18,943 nt of DNA from assembly GCA_003648225.1 (NCBI GenBank), contig QMOL01000019.1, positions 1-18,943 on the forward strand, read 5' to 3'. This DNA is from Chlamydiota bacterium (GTDB taxonomy: Bacteria > Auribacterota > UBA3054 > B51-G9). This document shows positions 7,700 through 15,885 of the stretch, one piece after another. A program made the position numbers and the translations under genes. Numbering within the stretch: position 1 is the stretch's first letter; each line of letters starts with the position of its first letter. The notes under the pieces are model-generated. The model had not been told where the DNA came from, did not search any database, and worked only from the letters and a program-made list of their open reading frames with translations.

Positions 7700-10333
7700 C
7701 TAATTAACATTTCTTTCAAAACTATATTCACCTGAATAAAGTTTGAAAGCGCAGCGCTTTCCTGTTTTTTCTATGATTTTAATGTCAGACCTTTCAGTAA
7801 TTAACTTACCGTCAATAAAAATTTCTTCAAAATTTTCAGCCGGGAAATACACTGTTGCAGAACTATTGACAGGAATATTGATATGCCAGTGAAAACGCCC
7901 ATTGACGTTTTTCCATTTACTCGAAATCAAACCACGAATTGAATTGAACTCAACTTCCGCGAATTCCAACTCTTTTGTCAGCTGAGGCCGAAGGAAGAAA
8001 TGTTTAAAGCCGGGGTTTTCAGGGTCGGCTTCAATACCGCCTATTCCCTGATAAAACCAAGCTGCGAAGCCGCCTTGCATTGGATGATTTAAAGATGCCC
8101 GGTAAAGTTTTGCTTTTTCATTATTTGAGGGAAGATGTTCCCAAAAAGTTGTAGCGCCGAGAGAAAAAATATGGCCTAAGCTTGGAGCTGTAGTTTGATT
8201 TATAAGCTGAACAGCTTCTTTATCATAACCGTAATCGGTCAATATATCGTATAAATATCTAATTCCAAAAATACCGGTTGAAAAATGACAGTTGTATTTT
8301 CCCATCACATCTCTTATTAGAGAGTCGGCAATACTTTGCGCGCTTCCATCAGGGATGAGGTTAAATTTGAGAGCCATAGAGTCAGCACATTGAGTACCGA
8401 AAGATTTATTTTTTTCATCATAGAATTTCTTTATGAAAGCTGATTTTATTTCTAAAGAAAGTTTATCATAATTTTGATTTTTATCATCTAATAACTTTGA
8501 AATTCGCGACATAATCTTTGATGAATAATAATAAAAAGCAGTTGTGGTAATAAGAGGATCCGTTTTTTCAGAAAATATAATGTTGCTTGGTGCACACCAG
8601 TCGCCAAAGCCGTTAGGAACTATATGATTTTTTGAAATATTTTTTAAATAATTCATTAATTGTGTCATTCCGTCATAATTCCGTTCTAAAATTTGTATAT
8701 CGCCATAGTAAAGATATAAAAACCACGGAACCAAAATGTAAGCCATTTGCCAGTCCGGTTTGGCGCCGCATAATCGTTTTCCGGGTGCGATATTTTGTGG
8801 CAATTTTCCGCGTCGCGTGGTATTAATATCTTCAATAAATTTTGACCAGAAAAGTGCCATGTCAAAATTATAAATCGTCATCTCAGCTGAAATGAGAGCA
8901 TCGCCAAGCCAACCGCATCGTTCGCGATGAGGGCAGTCGGTTGGAATTCCGTGAAGGTTTGTCAGTTCAGTCCACAAAGCTGTTTTATGGATTTTATTTA
9001 TCATTTCATCGGAGCAGTTAAATTTTCCTGAAGGTTTTACAGCAGTATGGACAACTATTCCTTCAAGATTATTTAGGGAGGGCTCGGTTGGCAATCCGGT
9101 CATTTCGACGTATCGGAAACCATGATAAGTGAACCGAGGTTCCCATATTTCTTCACCTTTGCCTTTGCAAATATAAACATCTGTTTGAATAACTTTTGTT
9201 GCCGCGGGACCTGTAGTTGCCGGGTCAATCATACCGTTATCGAATAATTTTTCAGCGAATTTCAGAGTAATAATTGTTCCTTTAGGGGCGGTAACCATAA
9301 TTTTTGCCCATCCGGAGAAGTTCTGTCCCAAATCGTAAACAAAAATTCCCGGTTTGGGTTGTGTCAGATTTACAGGTTTAATGGTATTTATTTTTTTTAT
9401 GGCAGGAAGATTCTGACTTATTAAAAGAGGAGAACATTCGCTTATCCATTTAGCATTTTGCCATTTACCATCATCAAAATCAACACCAAGCCAATTTTCT
9501 ATTTCAAGCCGTGCGTCATATTCTTCACCGGCATAAACATTATTATTTAAAATAGGGCTTTGAGCGACTTTGAAAGTTCCATCACTGCAGATGATTTGTG
9601 TTTCGCCATTGTCATAATCGATTTCGAGTTGGCAAATGACACCCGGATTTCCATAAGAAAAGCCTTCCCCCCAAACAATATTTTGATTATACCATCCGTT
9701 GCCAAGGATTATACCTATCACATTATCATTAGCTTTTAATTGTTCTTTTATATCGTAAACTACATAAAAAGAGCGCTGCTCATAATCAGTCTGAGCGGGA
9801 TCAAGAACATGATCACCAACTTTTTCGCCATTAAGAAATAATTCATAATATCCAAGTCCGCAAATGTATGCCCGTGCGCGTTTCACATTATTTTTAGCGG
9901 AGAATTTTTTTCTGAACATCGGAGTTTGAATTTCAGGGGAACCAATCCATTTTGCTGACAAAGTCGGTCGGTTTTTATCTCTATAATCCAGTGAATCTAA
10001 AAGACCCATTTCCCAGGAATTAATTTTGGAAAAATTAGAAATTTTTTCATTTTTATCCCATACGCGTACTTTCCAGAAACATTCTTGTCGTGGTGGAAGT
10101 TTTTTTCCTGAATATTTAATATTATTGGTTTGTTCCGACTCAACTTTTCCGGAATCCCATAAGTCGGCATTGTCAGCAGCAAGTAATTTATTCGAGCTTG
10201 CCACTAATATTTGATAGGCGGTTTGGCATTGACCGTGTTGTTCGGATTTTAGAATCCAGGAAAGTCGTGGATTGATATTATCAATTCCCAGTGGATTTTC
10301 AAGATAATCGCATTTTAAGTTGATAATTTCCAT
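7700..10333 (-). CDS. GH78 alpha-L-rhamnosidase
   Basis: This 877-residue enzyme hydrolyses terminal alpha-L-rhamnose from oligosaccharides or glycosides by an inverting mechanism (family knowledge). The domain order is the usual one. An N-terminal fibronectin-like domain (LENPLGIDNINPRLSW to about residue 110) comes first. A beta-domain with GLGYYELFLNGEKVGD (159-174) and YDLGQNFSGW (333-342) follows. The (alpha/alpha)6 barrel starts near 430, and a C-terminal beta-sandwich runs from about 770. The barrel has the GH78 signature D466-C-P-H-R-E471-R-C-G-W-L-G-D478. It also has GATTFWE with E732, matching the catalytic general acid and base sites of the family. There is no signal peptide, so a cytoplasmic location is likely. 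It lies 104 bases downstream of the methyltransferase gene on the same strand. No Shine-Dalgarno is visible; the leader just before the ATG is AT-rich. The name is secure at family level; the natural substrate is not known. Confidence 0.93.
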   Translation of the reverse strand: MEIINLKCDYLENPLGIDNINPRLSWILKSEQHGQCQTAYQILVASSNKLLAADNADLWDSGKVESEQTNNIKYSGKKLPPRQECFWKVRVWDKNEKISNFSKINSWEMGLLDSLDYRDKNRPTLSAKWIGSPEIQTPMFRKKFSAKNNVKRARAYICGLGYYELFLNGEKVGDHVLDPAQTDYEQRSFYVVYDIKEQLKANDNVIGIILGNGWYNQNIVWGEGFSYGNPGVICQLEIDYDNGETQIICSDGTFKVAQSPILNNNVYAGEEYDARLEIENWLGVDFDDGKWQNAKWISECSPLLISQNLPAIKKINTIKPVNLTQPKPGIFVYDLGQNFSGWAKIMVTAPKGTIITLKFAEKLFDNGMIDPATTGPAATKVIQTDVYICKGKGEEIWEPRFTYHGFRYVEMTGLPTEPSLNNLEGIVVHTAVKPSGKFNCSDEMINKIHKTALWTELTNLHGIPTDCPHRERCGWLGDALISAEMTIYNFDMALFWSKFIEDINTTRRGKLPQNIAPGKRLCGAKPDWQMAYILVPWFLYLYYGDIQILERNYDGMTQLMNYLKNISKNHIVPNGFGDWCAPSNIIFSEKTDPLITTTAFYYYSSKIMSRISKLLDDKNQNYDKLSLEIKSAFIKKFYDEKNKSFGTQCADSMALKFNLIPDGSAQSIADSLIRDVMGKYNCHFSTGIFGIRYLYDILTDYGYDKEAVQLINQTTAPSLGHIFSLGATTFWEHLPSNNEKAKLYRASLNHPMQGGFAAWFYQGIGGIEADPENPGFKHFFLRPQLTKELEFAEVEFNSIRGLISSKWKNVNGRFHWHINIPVNSSATVYFPAENFEEIFIDGKLITERSDIKIIEKTGKRCAFKLYSGEYSFERNVN

Positions 10334-10437
10334 AATTATAAGGTTGGGGAATTTGTATTCGTTATTTTCCGTTCAAGATATTTTCTTCTTAATTTAAAGT
10401 TAAATATTAATGGAAGCGTAATTGTAACAAACAATTC

Positions 10438-11400
10438 CTAATATATACATTCGTTTTTAATTGTTGAAATCATCGTTTTAACATTTTCTTTCGGTGTATA
10501 TGCCGGAATATCGTGCGTAGAAAAAATTAGCGCACCATCGGGTTTTCCCAATTCATTAAATACCTCTAACACATGCTCATGTACTTTTTCAGGTGTACCG
10601 TCAGGGATGATGTAACAGTTGTCAAGACCACCGTAAACAGCGAGTTTGCTGCCATATTTATTTTTAAATTCTATCGCATTATTTAAATGAGGTTGCATGG
10701 GATTAACTGCACGAACACCTATATTAATGAGATGGTCAAGTAAATCGTTGACATTTCCGTCTGAATGGAACATAACAGGAATATTATACTTTCGGGCGAT
10801 TCCGGCTAACTCATTTGCATATGGAAGTACAAACTCTTCAATCATTGAGGGAGAAATTGTCAAACCGTTTCTGTCGGCGAGATCTTCCATTAAGTAAAGT
10901 GCTGTAATGCCCATTTGGCACGCGCGCTCAGTAACAATTTTCAATAAGTCCGTAATTTTTCTTGAAAGAGCGTGAAACCGTTCCGGTTCATCGTACATAT
11001 CCATATAAATTTTTTCGTATGAGCGAATGGAAGCAATATGTCCCCAGGGAGTAATCATATCGAGAATAACCGCATGGTCGGGGAATTCATTGAGGTCTTT
11101 TTTTATAAGTCCGTAAATTTTGGGATCATCGGAATCGGGGATTGAAATATTATCGAGTTCATCCCATGGCTTTATTTCAGAATGAGTTCCCCAGGAAGTG
11201 ATATCAGCTATTTCACCTGTAAAATTTACGAGGGGGAAAGTTTCAATAACATCAGCGCCGAAATGAGTAACACGCCAGTGGCGATGACCAATTTCTTTTT
11301 CATATTGCTGCATTAACGGCCTGTCCATCCAAAAATTAAAAGGAGGGCGATCGGGTTTTTGATGATTTAATGCTTTTAGAAATCTTTCTTTGGAGGTCAT
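10438..11400 (-). CDS. URO-D-superfamily (MtaA/MtbA-like) methyltransferase with altered metal site
   Basis: This 320-residue TIM-barrel protein has uroporphyrinogen-decarboxylase-family features: the N-terminus MTSKERFLKALNHQKPDRPP, the MEDLADRNGLTISPSMIEEF segment (171-190) and YGGLDNCYIIPDGTPEKV (256-273). Its partner gene encodes a corrinoid protein, so methyl transfer to or from cobalamin is far more likely than heme synthesis. In MtaA/MtbA enzymes the zinc site uses H-x-C and a later Cys. Here the first is F-H212-S-D214-G-N and the second region reads S-T-H296-D, so both Cys are replaced. A thiol-activating coenzyme M methyltransferase role is therefore unlikely. An O-demethylating methyltransferase I, as in acetogens, is a better guess. 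No Shine-Dalgarno is seen. The gene follows the corrinoid gene after a terminator, so it may rely on read-through. Confidence 0.8.
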   Translation of the reverse strand: MTSKERFLKALNHQKPDRPPFNFWMDRPLMQQYEKEIGHRHWRVTHFGADVIETFPLVNFTGEIADITSWGTHSEIKPWDELDNISIPDSDDPKIYGLIKKDLNEFPDHAVILDMITPWGHIASIRSYEKIYMDMYDEPERFHALSRKITDLLKIVTERACQMGITALYLMEDLADRNGLTISPSMIEEFVLPYANELAGIARKYNIPVMFHSDGNVNDLLDHLINIGVRAVNPMQPHLNNAIEFKNKYGSKLAVYGGLDNCYIIPDGTPEKVHEHVLEVFNELGKPDGALIFSTHDIPAYTPKENVKTMISTIKNECIY

Positions 11401-11436
11401 GATGTGAGAATGGATAAGAAGAAATCTTAAGAATTC

Positions 11437-11474
11437 AAAATAAAAAGTCCGGATGGAAAATTCCTGCCGGACTT
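11437..11474 (-). terminator. Intrinsic terminator after the corrinoid protein gene
   Basis: On the minus strand, AAGTCCGG (11474-11467) pairs perfectly with CCGGACTT (11452-11445). An inner GGAA/TTCC pairing extends the stem, and TTTATTTTG follows on the 3' side. This is a classic Rho-independent terminator shape, 22 nt beyond the corrinoid gene stop and 45 nt before the methyltransferase start. Confidence 0.8.
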
Positions 11475-11495
11475 ATTTATAATAACTCAAAAAAT

Positions 11496-12125
11496 TTATA
11501 TAAATGTTTTTGCCAAATCGACCGCGGATGCTGCATCAGGAGAGTAGCCGTCCGCGCCGATTTCGTCTGCGTAATTTTGAGTAACAGGCGCGCCGCCGAT
11601 CATTGTTTTAATGATGCCTTTAAGACCGGCTTTGTCAAGTTCTTCGATAACGCCTTTCATAGATGGCATTGTAGTAGTAAGAAGAGCCGACATCGCGATA
11701 ATTTTAACATCATTATCTTTGGCAGTTTGAATGAATTTATCCGGTGAACAATCAATACCGATGTCAAGAACTTCAAATCCCGCGCCTTCAAGCATCATGC
11801 AAACAAGATTTTTGCCGATGTCATGTAAATCACCTTTTACTGTTCCAATAACTACTTTGCCAATCGGTTCAACTCCTGCAGCAACGAGTTTGGGTTTAAG
11901 AATATCCATTCCCGCATGCATCGCGCGAGCGGCGATAAGGACTTCCGGGACATACACTTCATTTTTTTTAAAGCGTTCGCCAATCACGTTCATTCCGGCG
12001 ATAAGGCCATCTGCAAGAACTGCTGCCGGTTCCATACCATCATCAAGAGCTTTTTGTGTAAGCTCTTTAACAACGGGTGCTTTGCCTTTCATAAGGTTTT
12101 CTGCTATTTCCTGTAATATTGACAT
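11496..12125 (-). CDS. Corrinoid (B12-binding) methyltransferase partner protein, MtbC/MttC-like
   Basis: This 209-residue protein carries the methyl group on a bound corrinoid between a substrate methyltransferase and an acceptor enzyme. The N-terminal helical cap domain (about residues 1-85) includes NEVYVPEVLIAARAMHAGMD. The B12-binding Rossmann domain follows, with G-D99-L-H101-D-I-G104-K-N, whose His is the lower axial cobalt ligand. SALLTTTMPSM and GGAPVT complete the corrinoid pocket. Length and motifs match MtaC/MtbC/MttC-type proteins. I chose the start at 12125 (MSIL), not the upstream ATG at 12131. The strong AGGAG (12136-12132) lies 6 nt before 12125 but directly abuts 12131. This is the clearest ribosome-binding site in the window. 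The gene has its own promoter and terminator, so it can be made in excess over its neighbours. The URO-D-like gene next to it is the likely partner. Confidence 0.92.
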   Translation of the reverse strand: MSILQEIAENLMKGKAPVVKELTQKALDDGMEPAAVLADGLIAGMNVIGERFKKNEVYVPEVLIAARAMHAGMDILKPKLVAAGVEPIGKVVIGTVKGDLHDIGKNLVCMMLEGAGFEVLDIGIDCSPDKFIQTAKDNDVKIIAMSALLTTTMPSMKGVIEELDKAGLKGIIKTMIGGAPVTQNYADEIGADGYSPDAASAVDLAKTFI

Positions 12126-12131
12126 TTTCAT

Positions 12132-12136
12132 CTCCT
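12132..12136 (-). promoter_or_regulatory. Shine-Dalgarno site deciding the corrinoid gene start
   Basis: AGGAG on the minus strand sits 6 nt before the ATG at 12125. It would sit 0 nt before the alternative ATG at 12131, which argues for the shorter form. Confidence 0.75.
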
Positions 12137-12174
12137 GCTAGTTAGTTGTAGGTTATTTAAAATAATTGCTAAAT

Positions 12175-12203
12175 AGTTTACTCAAAAGTTAATATATTGT
12201 CAA
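12175..12203 (-). promoter_or_regulatory. Sigma70-type promoter for the corrinoid protein gene
   Basis: On the minus strand, a perfect TTGACA (12203-12198), a 17-nt spacer and TAAACT (12180-12175) are visible. Transcription would start near 12168, giving a leader of about 43 nt. It lies in the 95-base gap after the permease stop, so the gene can be expressed separately from the transporter. Confidence 0.6.
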
Positions 12204-12220
12204 ATAGATTAAAACTATGG

Positions 12221-13168
12221 TTAGGCTTTGAATGCTCCTGACGTCATTCCCTGGATAAATGTTTTAGTCGCGTAAATAAATAATATCAGCAGGGGAATAC
12301 TCGAGGTGATATATGCCGCGTACAACAGTCCGAAATTTGCTGCTGCTTCGGTTTGTGATAATACAAACAAGCCTGAAGCAATAACGTGATATTTCTTATC
12401 TGTATTAACAATATACGGCCAGAGAAAACTGTTCCACATTCCCAGAATATTCATAATCAGAACTACTGAAAGCACGGGCTTAGACAGCGGCAAAATTAAA
12501 TTCCAGTATAAACTGAAATGGCCTGCTCCGTCAATTTTTGCTGAATCGAAAAGATCTTGAGGCAATCCGTCAAAAAAACTTTTGAAAACAAAAATAGCAA
12601 ACACTTGCCCGCCGGCTATTGCCGGTATGATTAAAGCAAGCCGTGAGTTCAATAATCCTAATCTTTTTACAAGCAGAAAACTCGGAACAAGAGTTAAAAC
12701 GGCGGGAAACATCATTGTGCTGATAAAGTAATAAAAAATAACTTTATTGCCCGGAAATTTAAATCGGGACAGAATATAAGCGGTAACTGAACCAAAAACC
12801 AATACGCCAAAAGCCGTTGCGATAACAACGAGAAACGTATTTAAAAAATAAGGCCGTAAAACTTTCCACGCCGATTTATAATTTCTTGTAACGGAATCAA
12901 AATAAAACTTTACTGCGTCTTTATAAGTTAACGTTTTTGATATTTGTTCTTGCTCATCATTGACAACGATTGTTCCTTTTTCACCTTTAATTGTTTTATA
13001 GCTGCAAACTATCAGTTGTTCAAGAGTTTTAGGAAAGCCAAAAAAACTATGATACATTTCCGTGTTCGAACGGAAAGAATTGTTTATCACGAAATAAAAC
13101 GGCAATAGCGTTAATGACGCGAAAGCGAGAATAGAGAGATGAAGATACCAGTTTTTTGTGTGTTTCAT
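12221..13168 (-). CDS. Carbohydrate ABC transporter permease, MalG-like (CUT1)
   Basis: This 315-residue inner-membrane protein has about six membrane segments (near residues 10-30, 108-132, 140-165, 175-198, 232-252 and 285-303). The cytoplasmic EAA-type loop (F207-DSAKIDGAG to ILPLSKP, about 206-231) contacts the ATPase. The C-terminus GMTSGAFKA is typical of MalG-type subunits. It starts only 3 bases after the MalF-like gene and so is co-transcribed with it. It is longer than usual (about 270-290 residues) because of a hydrophilic stretch of roughly 75 residues (31-107) between the first two membrane segments. No Shine-Dalgarno is evident; translational coupling is likely. The sugar is inferred from the neighbouring rhamnosidases, not from this sequence. 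Confidence 0.9.
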   Translation of the reverse strand: MKHTKNWYLHLSILAFASLTLLPFYFVINNSFRSNTEMYHSFFGFPKTLEQLIVCSYKTIKGEKGTIVVNDEQEQISKTLTYKDAVKFYFDSVTRNYKSAWKVLRPYFLNTFLVVIATAFGVLVFGSVTAYILSRFKFPGNKVIFYYFISTMMFPAVLTLVPSFLLVKRLGLLNSRLALIIPAIAGGQVFAIFVFKSFFDGLPQDLFDSAKIDGAGHFSLYWNLILPLSKPVLSVVLIMNILGMWNSFLWPYIVNTDKKYHVIASGLFVLSQTEAAANFGLLYAAYITSSIPLLILFIYATKTFIQGMTSGAFKA

Positions 13169-13171
13169 AAG

Positions 13172-14098
13172 TTATTTAGTTGCCTGTAGTTCTTCAGCGG
13201 ATTTAAAAAATTTAAAGTTAATAATTGTTAACGTGAAAATCAAAACAAAAAGAATTACACCAACAGCACAGGCGTAACCGAATCGCTGAAAGCTGAATGC
13301 GTTAAAATACATCATAAGACCCGGAACAGTTGTTCGATAACCCGGCCCGCCGCTTGTCAGAATAATCAGACCCTCAAAGCCCTGGATTCCGGCAATAACA
13401 GTTAAAATTAAAATGAGTTTTAACTGACTTAATACCATAGGAATATCTATAAGAAAAAATTTCCTTATTCCTACACATCCCTCAAGTAATGCCGCTTCGT
13501 TAACGCTCTCAGGAATGCCGCTTAATCCGGCATAATATATCAAAACTTCAAATCCTCCAATAAACGGAAAACCAACCATCGCAACAGCAATAAGTGCTGT
13601 GCCGGGATTGGCGAGCCAGGCATGCGTATAGTTACCCAAACCGATCAGTCGCAAGAATTCATTAATCAGGCCCTGACTTGAGTAAATCATTCCACCCCAG
13701 ATCAGCATGGTTGCTACACCTGGAACAACGATTGGAGCAAGAAAAAGTATTCGGTAGAAATGTCTCCACCGCTCGGATTGGATTGAAATAATTAGCTTTG
13801 CAACAATAAGCGGAAGAGATAACCGAACAACAACAGCGAAAAGAGTAAAAAACGCCATATTAACGAGAGAAATATACGTGGTTGGATCGGTAGTGAAATA
13901 TTCTATGTAATGGCTTAAACCTACAAAATGTGAAATGCCTCCTATCTCGAAATCATAAAAAGACTTCTGGAATGCCCAGAAAACAGGTAAATATGTGAAT
14001 AATCCAAGCAAAAGAATCGGAATGATTATAATAGAATAACAAACAAGCGCTCCACGCAGTTTGTATGAAATAAAAGGTTTGTCTTTTTTATCTGCCAT
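13172..14098 (-). CDS. Carbohydrate ABC transporter permease, MalF/UgpA-like (CUT1)
   Basis: This 308-residue inner-membrane protein has a hydrophobic first segment (about 17-40) and further segments near 80-103, 115-137, 165-190, 227-247 and 275-295. Its EAA loop is canonical: N200-EAALLEGCVGIRKFF and IDIPMV (200-222). It also has the conserved LTSGGPGYRT segment (247-256) of MalF/UgpA subunits. With the MalG-like protein it forms the heterodimeric channel of a sugar or oligosaccharide importer. It lies 75 bases downstream of the binding-protein gene, beyond a GC-rich hairpin. No clear Shine-Dalgarno is visible; the bases before the ATG are A-rich. Confidence 0.92.
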   Translation of the reverse strand: MADKKDKPFISYKLRGALVCYSIIIIPILLLGLFTYLPVFWAFQKSFYDFEIGGISHFVGLSHYIEYFTTDPTTYISLVNMAFFTLFAVVVRLSLPLIVAKLIISIQSERWRHFYRILFLAPIVVPGVATMLIWGGMIYSSQGLINEFLRLIGLGNYTHAWLANPGTALIAVAMVGFPFIGGFEVLIYYAGLSGIPESVNEAALLEGCVGIRKFFLIDIPMVLSQLKLILILTVIAGIQGFEGLIILTSGGPGYRTTVPGLMMYFNAFSFQRFGYACAVGVILFVLIFTLTIINFKFFKSAEELQATK

Positions 14099-14138
14099 GT
14101 TTTTTTAGTCTAAAGGTCAAAAGTCAAAATATCAAAAC

Positions 14139-14162
14139 TTGCCCCGCCGCTGGCGGGGGCAA
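14139..14162 (-). repeat. GC-rich hairpin between binding-protein and permease genes
   Basis: On the minus strand, TTGCCCC-c-GCC (14162-14152) pairs with GGC-GGGGCAA (14148-14139), a 10-bp stem with one bulged C and a 3-nt loop. It is the most GC-rich spot in the region and is followed by T-rich sequence. It could stabilise the upstream mRNA, attenuate permease expression or be a REP-like dispersed element. Confidence 0.7.
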
Positions 14163-14173
14163 AGGTCGTGTCT

Positions 14174-15763
14174 CTAATTTTTATCCGGTAATTCCGGCAT
14201 ATCAATATAATTTTTTCTTATTGGAGCAAGTCGTTGCCACTCTTTTTCCATTGCCGCAAAATCAGGATGTTTTTTACGTGTAAAACGTCTGTACGCGCTT
14301 TCAAGATTCTTCTCCTGCCACTCGATCCACTCATCAAGTGAAATATAATCGTCAAGATATAGTAGAAGCATACGTTCTAATATATCACTAAACTTTAGAT
14401 CAAAAGTATAAGTCCATTTGGTTGTTGTGTAACGCCGATGTAATATTTTTTCAAACGGTTTTAATAACGGAAGAGTTTCAACTCCTTTTATATTAGGAAC
14501 AAGTAACGGACGTTCATTGACAACTTTTCTGTATTGATCAGGAACGGTAATGAATTGCATAAAGTCAACTACCCGTTTAAGCCGTTCCGAAGTTTTCGGG
14601 TCACCTGTGTCGGAGAATGCCGAATTGGAAATTTCGAATTGAGCGCCTGACCCGCCGATTACACACATATCCACTCCGGAGGCATATTTAGTTGTATTGG
14701 TAGTGAATTTTGGTAGATAAAAGACACCCCAGTCGAAATCAATATCTTTATCTGCTTTAAAACGGTAAGAAATCAAATTTGAAGACCAGATCATTGCCGC
14801 ATCTCCGCGAACAAAACCTCTAATCATATCTTCGGTCGCGATATCTTTATTCGAGAATTTTCTGAAACGTTTGAGTAATTTCCATAATTCTCTGTATCGT
14901 TTGTCGTATCGCGTAAAAAAACCTTTTTTGAAAAGAAAACACACTTCATCCCAGTCAAGATATCCCTGCAGATATTTCTCACGAACAGGATCTTTAACTA
15001 AATCAATGCCCGGTAAAATATTATAATAAAGCTGGTCCAGAAATAAATCTATTCCCCAATCAGAATAAATGGTTACAACAGTTTGAATCGGAGTATAACC
15101 GGCCTTACGGATTTTAGTCATTATTTCTTCATATTCATCCCAGTTTTTCGGTATTTTTACGCCAACTTTCTTGAAAATATTTTTATTGTAGTATATCGCC
15201 GTTTCAATCATATCGTAGGAAATGCAGTACATCTTCCCGTTCGGCGCGAGTTTACCGCGGCTTATTGCCTGAAATTTAAACATGTCCCACCACTGAACTG
15301 ACCCGGGTTTGCCCTGCGGTATATATGGATTGGGATTGTTTAAATAATTATCGAGAGGAACATACCAGTTTTTTTGAACATCCGGCCACACGTCTTCGAC
15401 ATTTACGTTAAGAATATCCGGAGCTTTACTGGAACTCAATTGAGTAACAAGATATTCCCGCCGTGCCATTGCGTCGCAGAAAGTGATTTTGGTATCGGGA
15501 TGCAAATTCTCATAGGCGGCAGCAACTTCATAAAAGCCCTTATTTGGCTGACCAATCCCCGCCGGAGCAATTCCGGGAAAATAATAACCACCGGGAACAA
15601 ATCGGATATTGTATTTGACGTTTGCAGGTGTGCAAGTTGAAGAGCAGGTTTCTTCAACACCTTCAGGTATATATTTTTCATCCTGAACAGGCCACATAAG
15701 ATATGTGCCTACCGAAAGAATAATAACGAGTGACGAATATTTGAATATCTTTTTAAAAATCAC
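14174..15763 (-). CDS. Extracellular carbohydrate-binding protein of the ABC importer (SBP family 1)
   Basis: This 529-residue protein would capture the sugar outside the membrane and deliver it to the two permeases. Residues 9-25 form a hydrophobic segment after a basic N-terminus (MIFKKIFKYSS), so it is exported and perhaps held by an uncleaved anchor. I see no lipobox Cys close behind it; the CSSTC at 40-44 is too far away. Family 1 binding-protein features include an early FYEVAAAYENLHPDTKITF segment, LSSSKAPDILNV, an AIYYNKNIFKKVGVKIPKNWDEY-type segment and RGDAAMIWSSNL. The start is GTG at 15763, because an in-frame TGA lies two codons upstream and the next Met would remove the signal segment. 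It is longer than most family members (about 400-450). Strong promoter elements lie about 40-70 bases upstream. It is the first gene of the transporter unit. Confidence 0.9.
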   Translation of the reverse strand: MIFKKIFKYSSLVIILSVGTYLMWPVQDEKYIPEGVEETCSSTCTPANVKYNIRFVPGGYYFPGIAPAGIGQPNKGFYEVAAAYENLHPDTKITFCDAMARREYLVTQLSSSKAPDILNVNVEDVWPDVQKNWYVPLDNYLNNPNPYIPQGKPGSVQWWDMFKFQAISRGKLAPNGKMYCISYDMIETAIYYNKNIFKKVGVKIPKNWDEYEEIMTKIRKAGYTPIQTVVTIYSDWGIDLFLDQLYYNILPGIDLVKDPVREKYLQGYLDWDEVCFLFKKGFFTRYDKRYRELWKLLKRFRKFSNKDIATEDMIRGFVRGDAAMIWSSNLISYRFKADKDIDFDWGVFYLPKFTTNTTKYASGVDMCVIGGSGAQFEISNSAFSDTGDPKTSERLKRVVDFMQFITVPDQYRKVVNERPLLVPNIKGVETLPLLKPFEKILHRRYTTTKWTYTFDLKFSDILERMLLLYLDDYISLDEWIEWQEKNLESAYRRFTRKKHPDFAAMEKEWQRLAPIRKNYIDMPELPDKN

Positions 15764-15801
15764 GAGTCAATTGTACTGATTATTTTTTATAATTTTAAAT
15801 A

Positions 15802-15830
15802 ATTATATCAACAAGTTAAAGTTATTACAA
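15802..15830 (-). promoter_or_regulatory. Sigma70-type promoter for the transporter operon
   Basis: On the minus strand, TTGTAA (15830-15825), a 17-nt spacer and a perfect TATAAT (15807-15802) are present. Transcription would start near 15795, with a leader of about 30 nt before the GTG start of the binding-protein gene. Confidence 0.6.
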
Positions 15831-15885
15831 TAGTATAATTGGTATGTTAAGATATGTTTTCTGACACAAACGCAAATCTTTCTAA

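Noticed and set aside
10419..10435. AATTGT/ACAATT hairpin as terminator of the methyltransferase gene
   Set aside because: It is only a 6-bp, AT-only-ended stem with no following T-run on the minus strand.
10438..11400. Call as true uroporphyrinogen decarboxylase (HemE)
   Set aside because: The N-terminal Arg-rich substrate motif of HemE is missing, and the gene sits beside a corrinoid protein and sugar genes with no heme genes.
11731..12141. 136-codon plus-strand frame
   Set aside because: It is antisense to the corrinoid protein gene, whose motifs are certain. The Ser/Thr/Pro-rich product is typical of a shadow frame.
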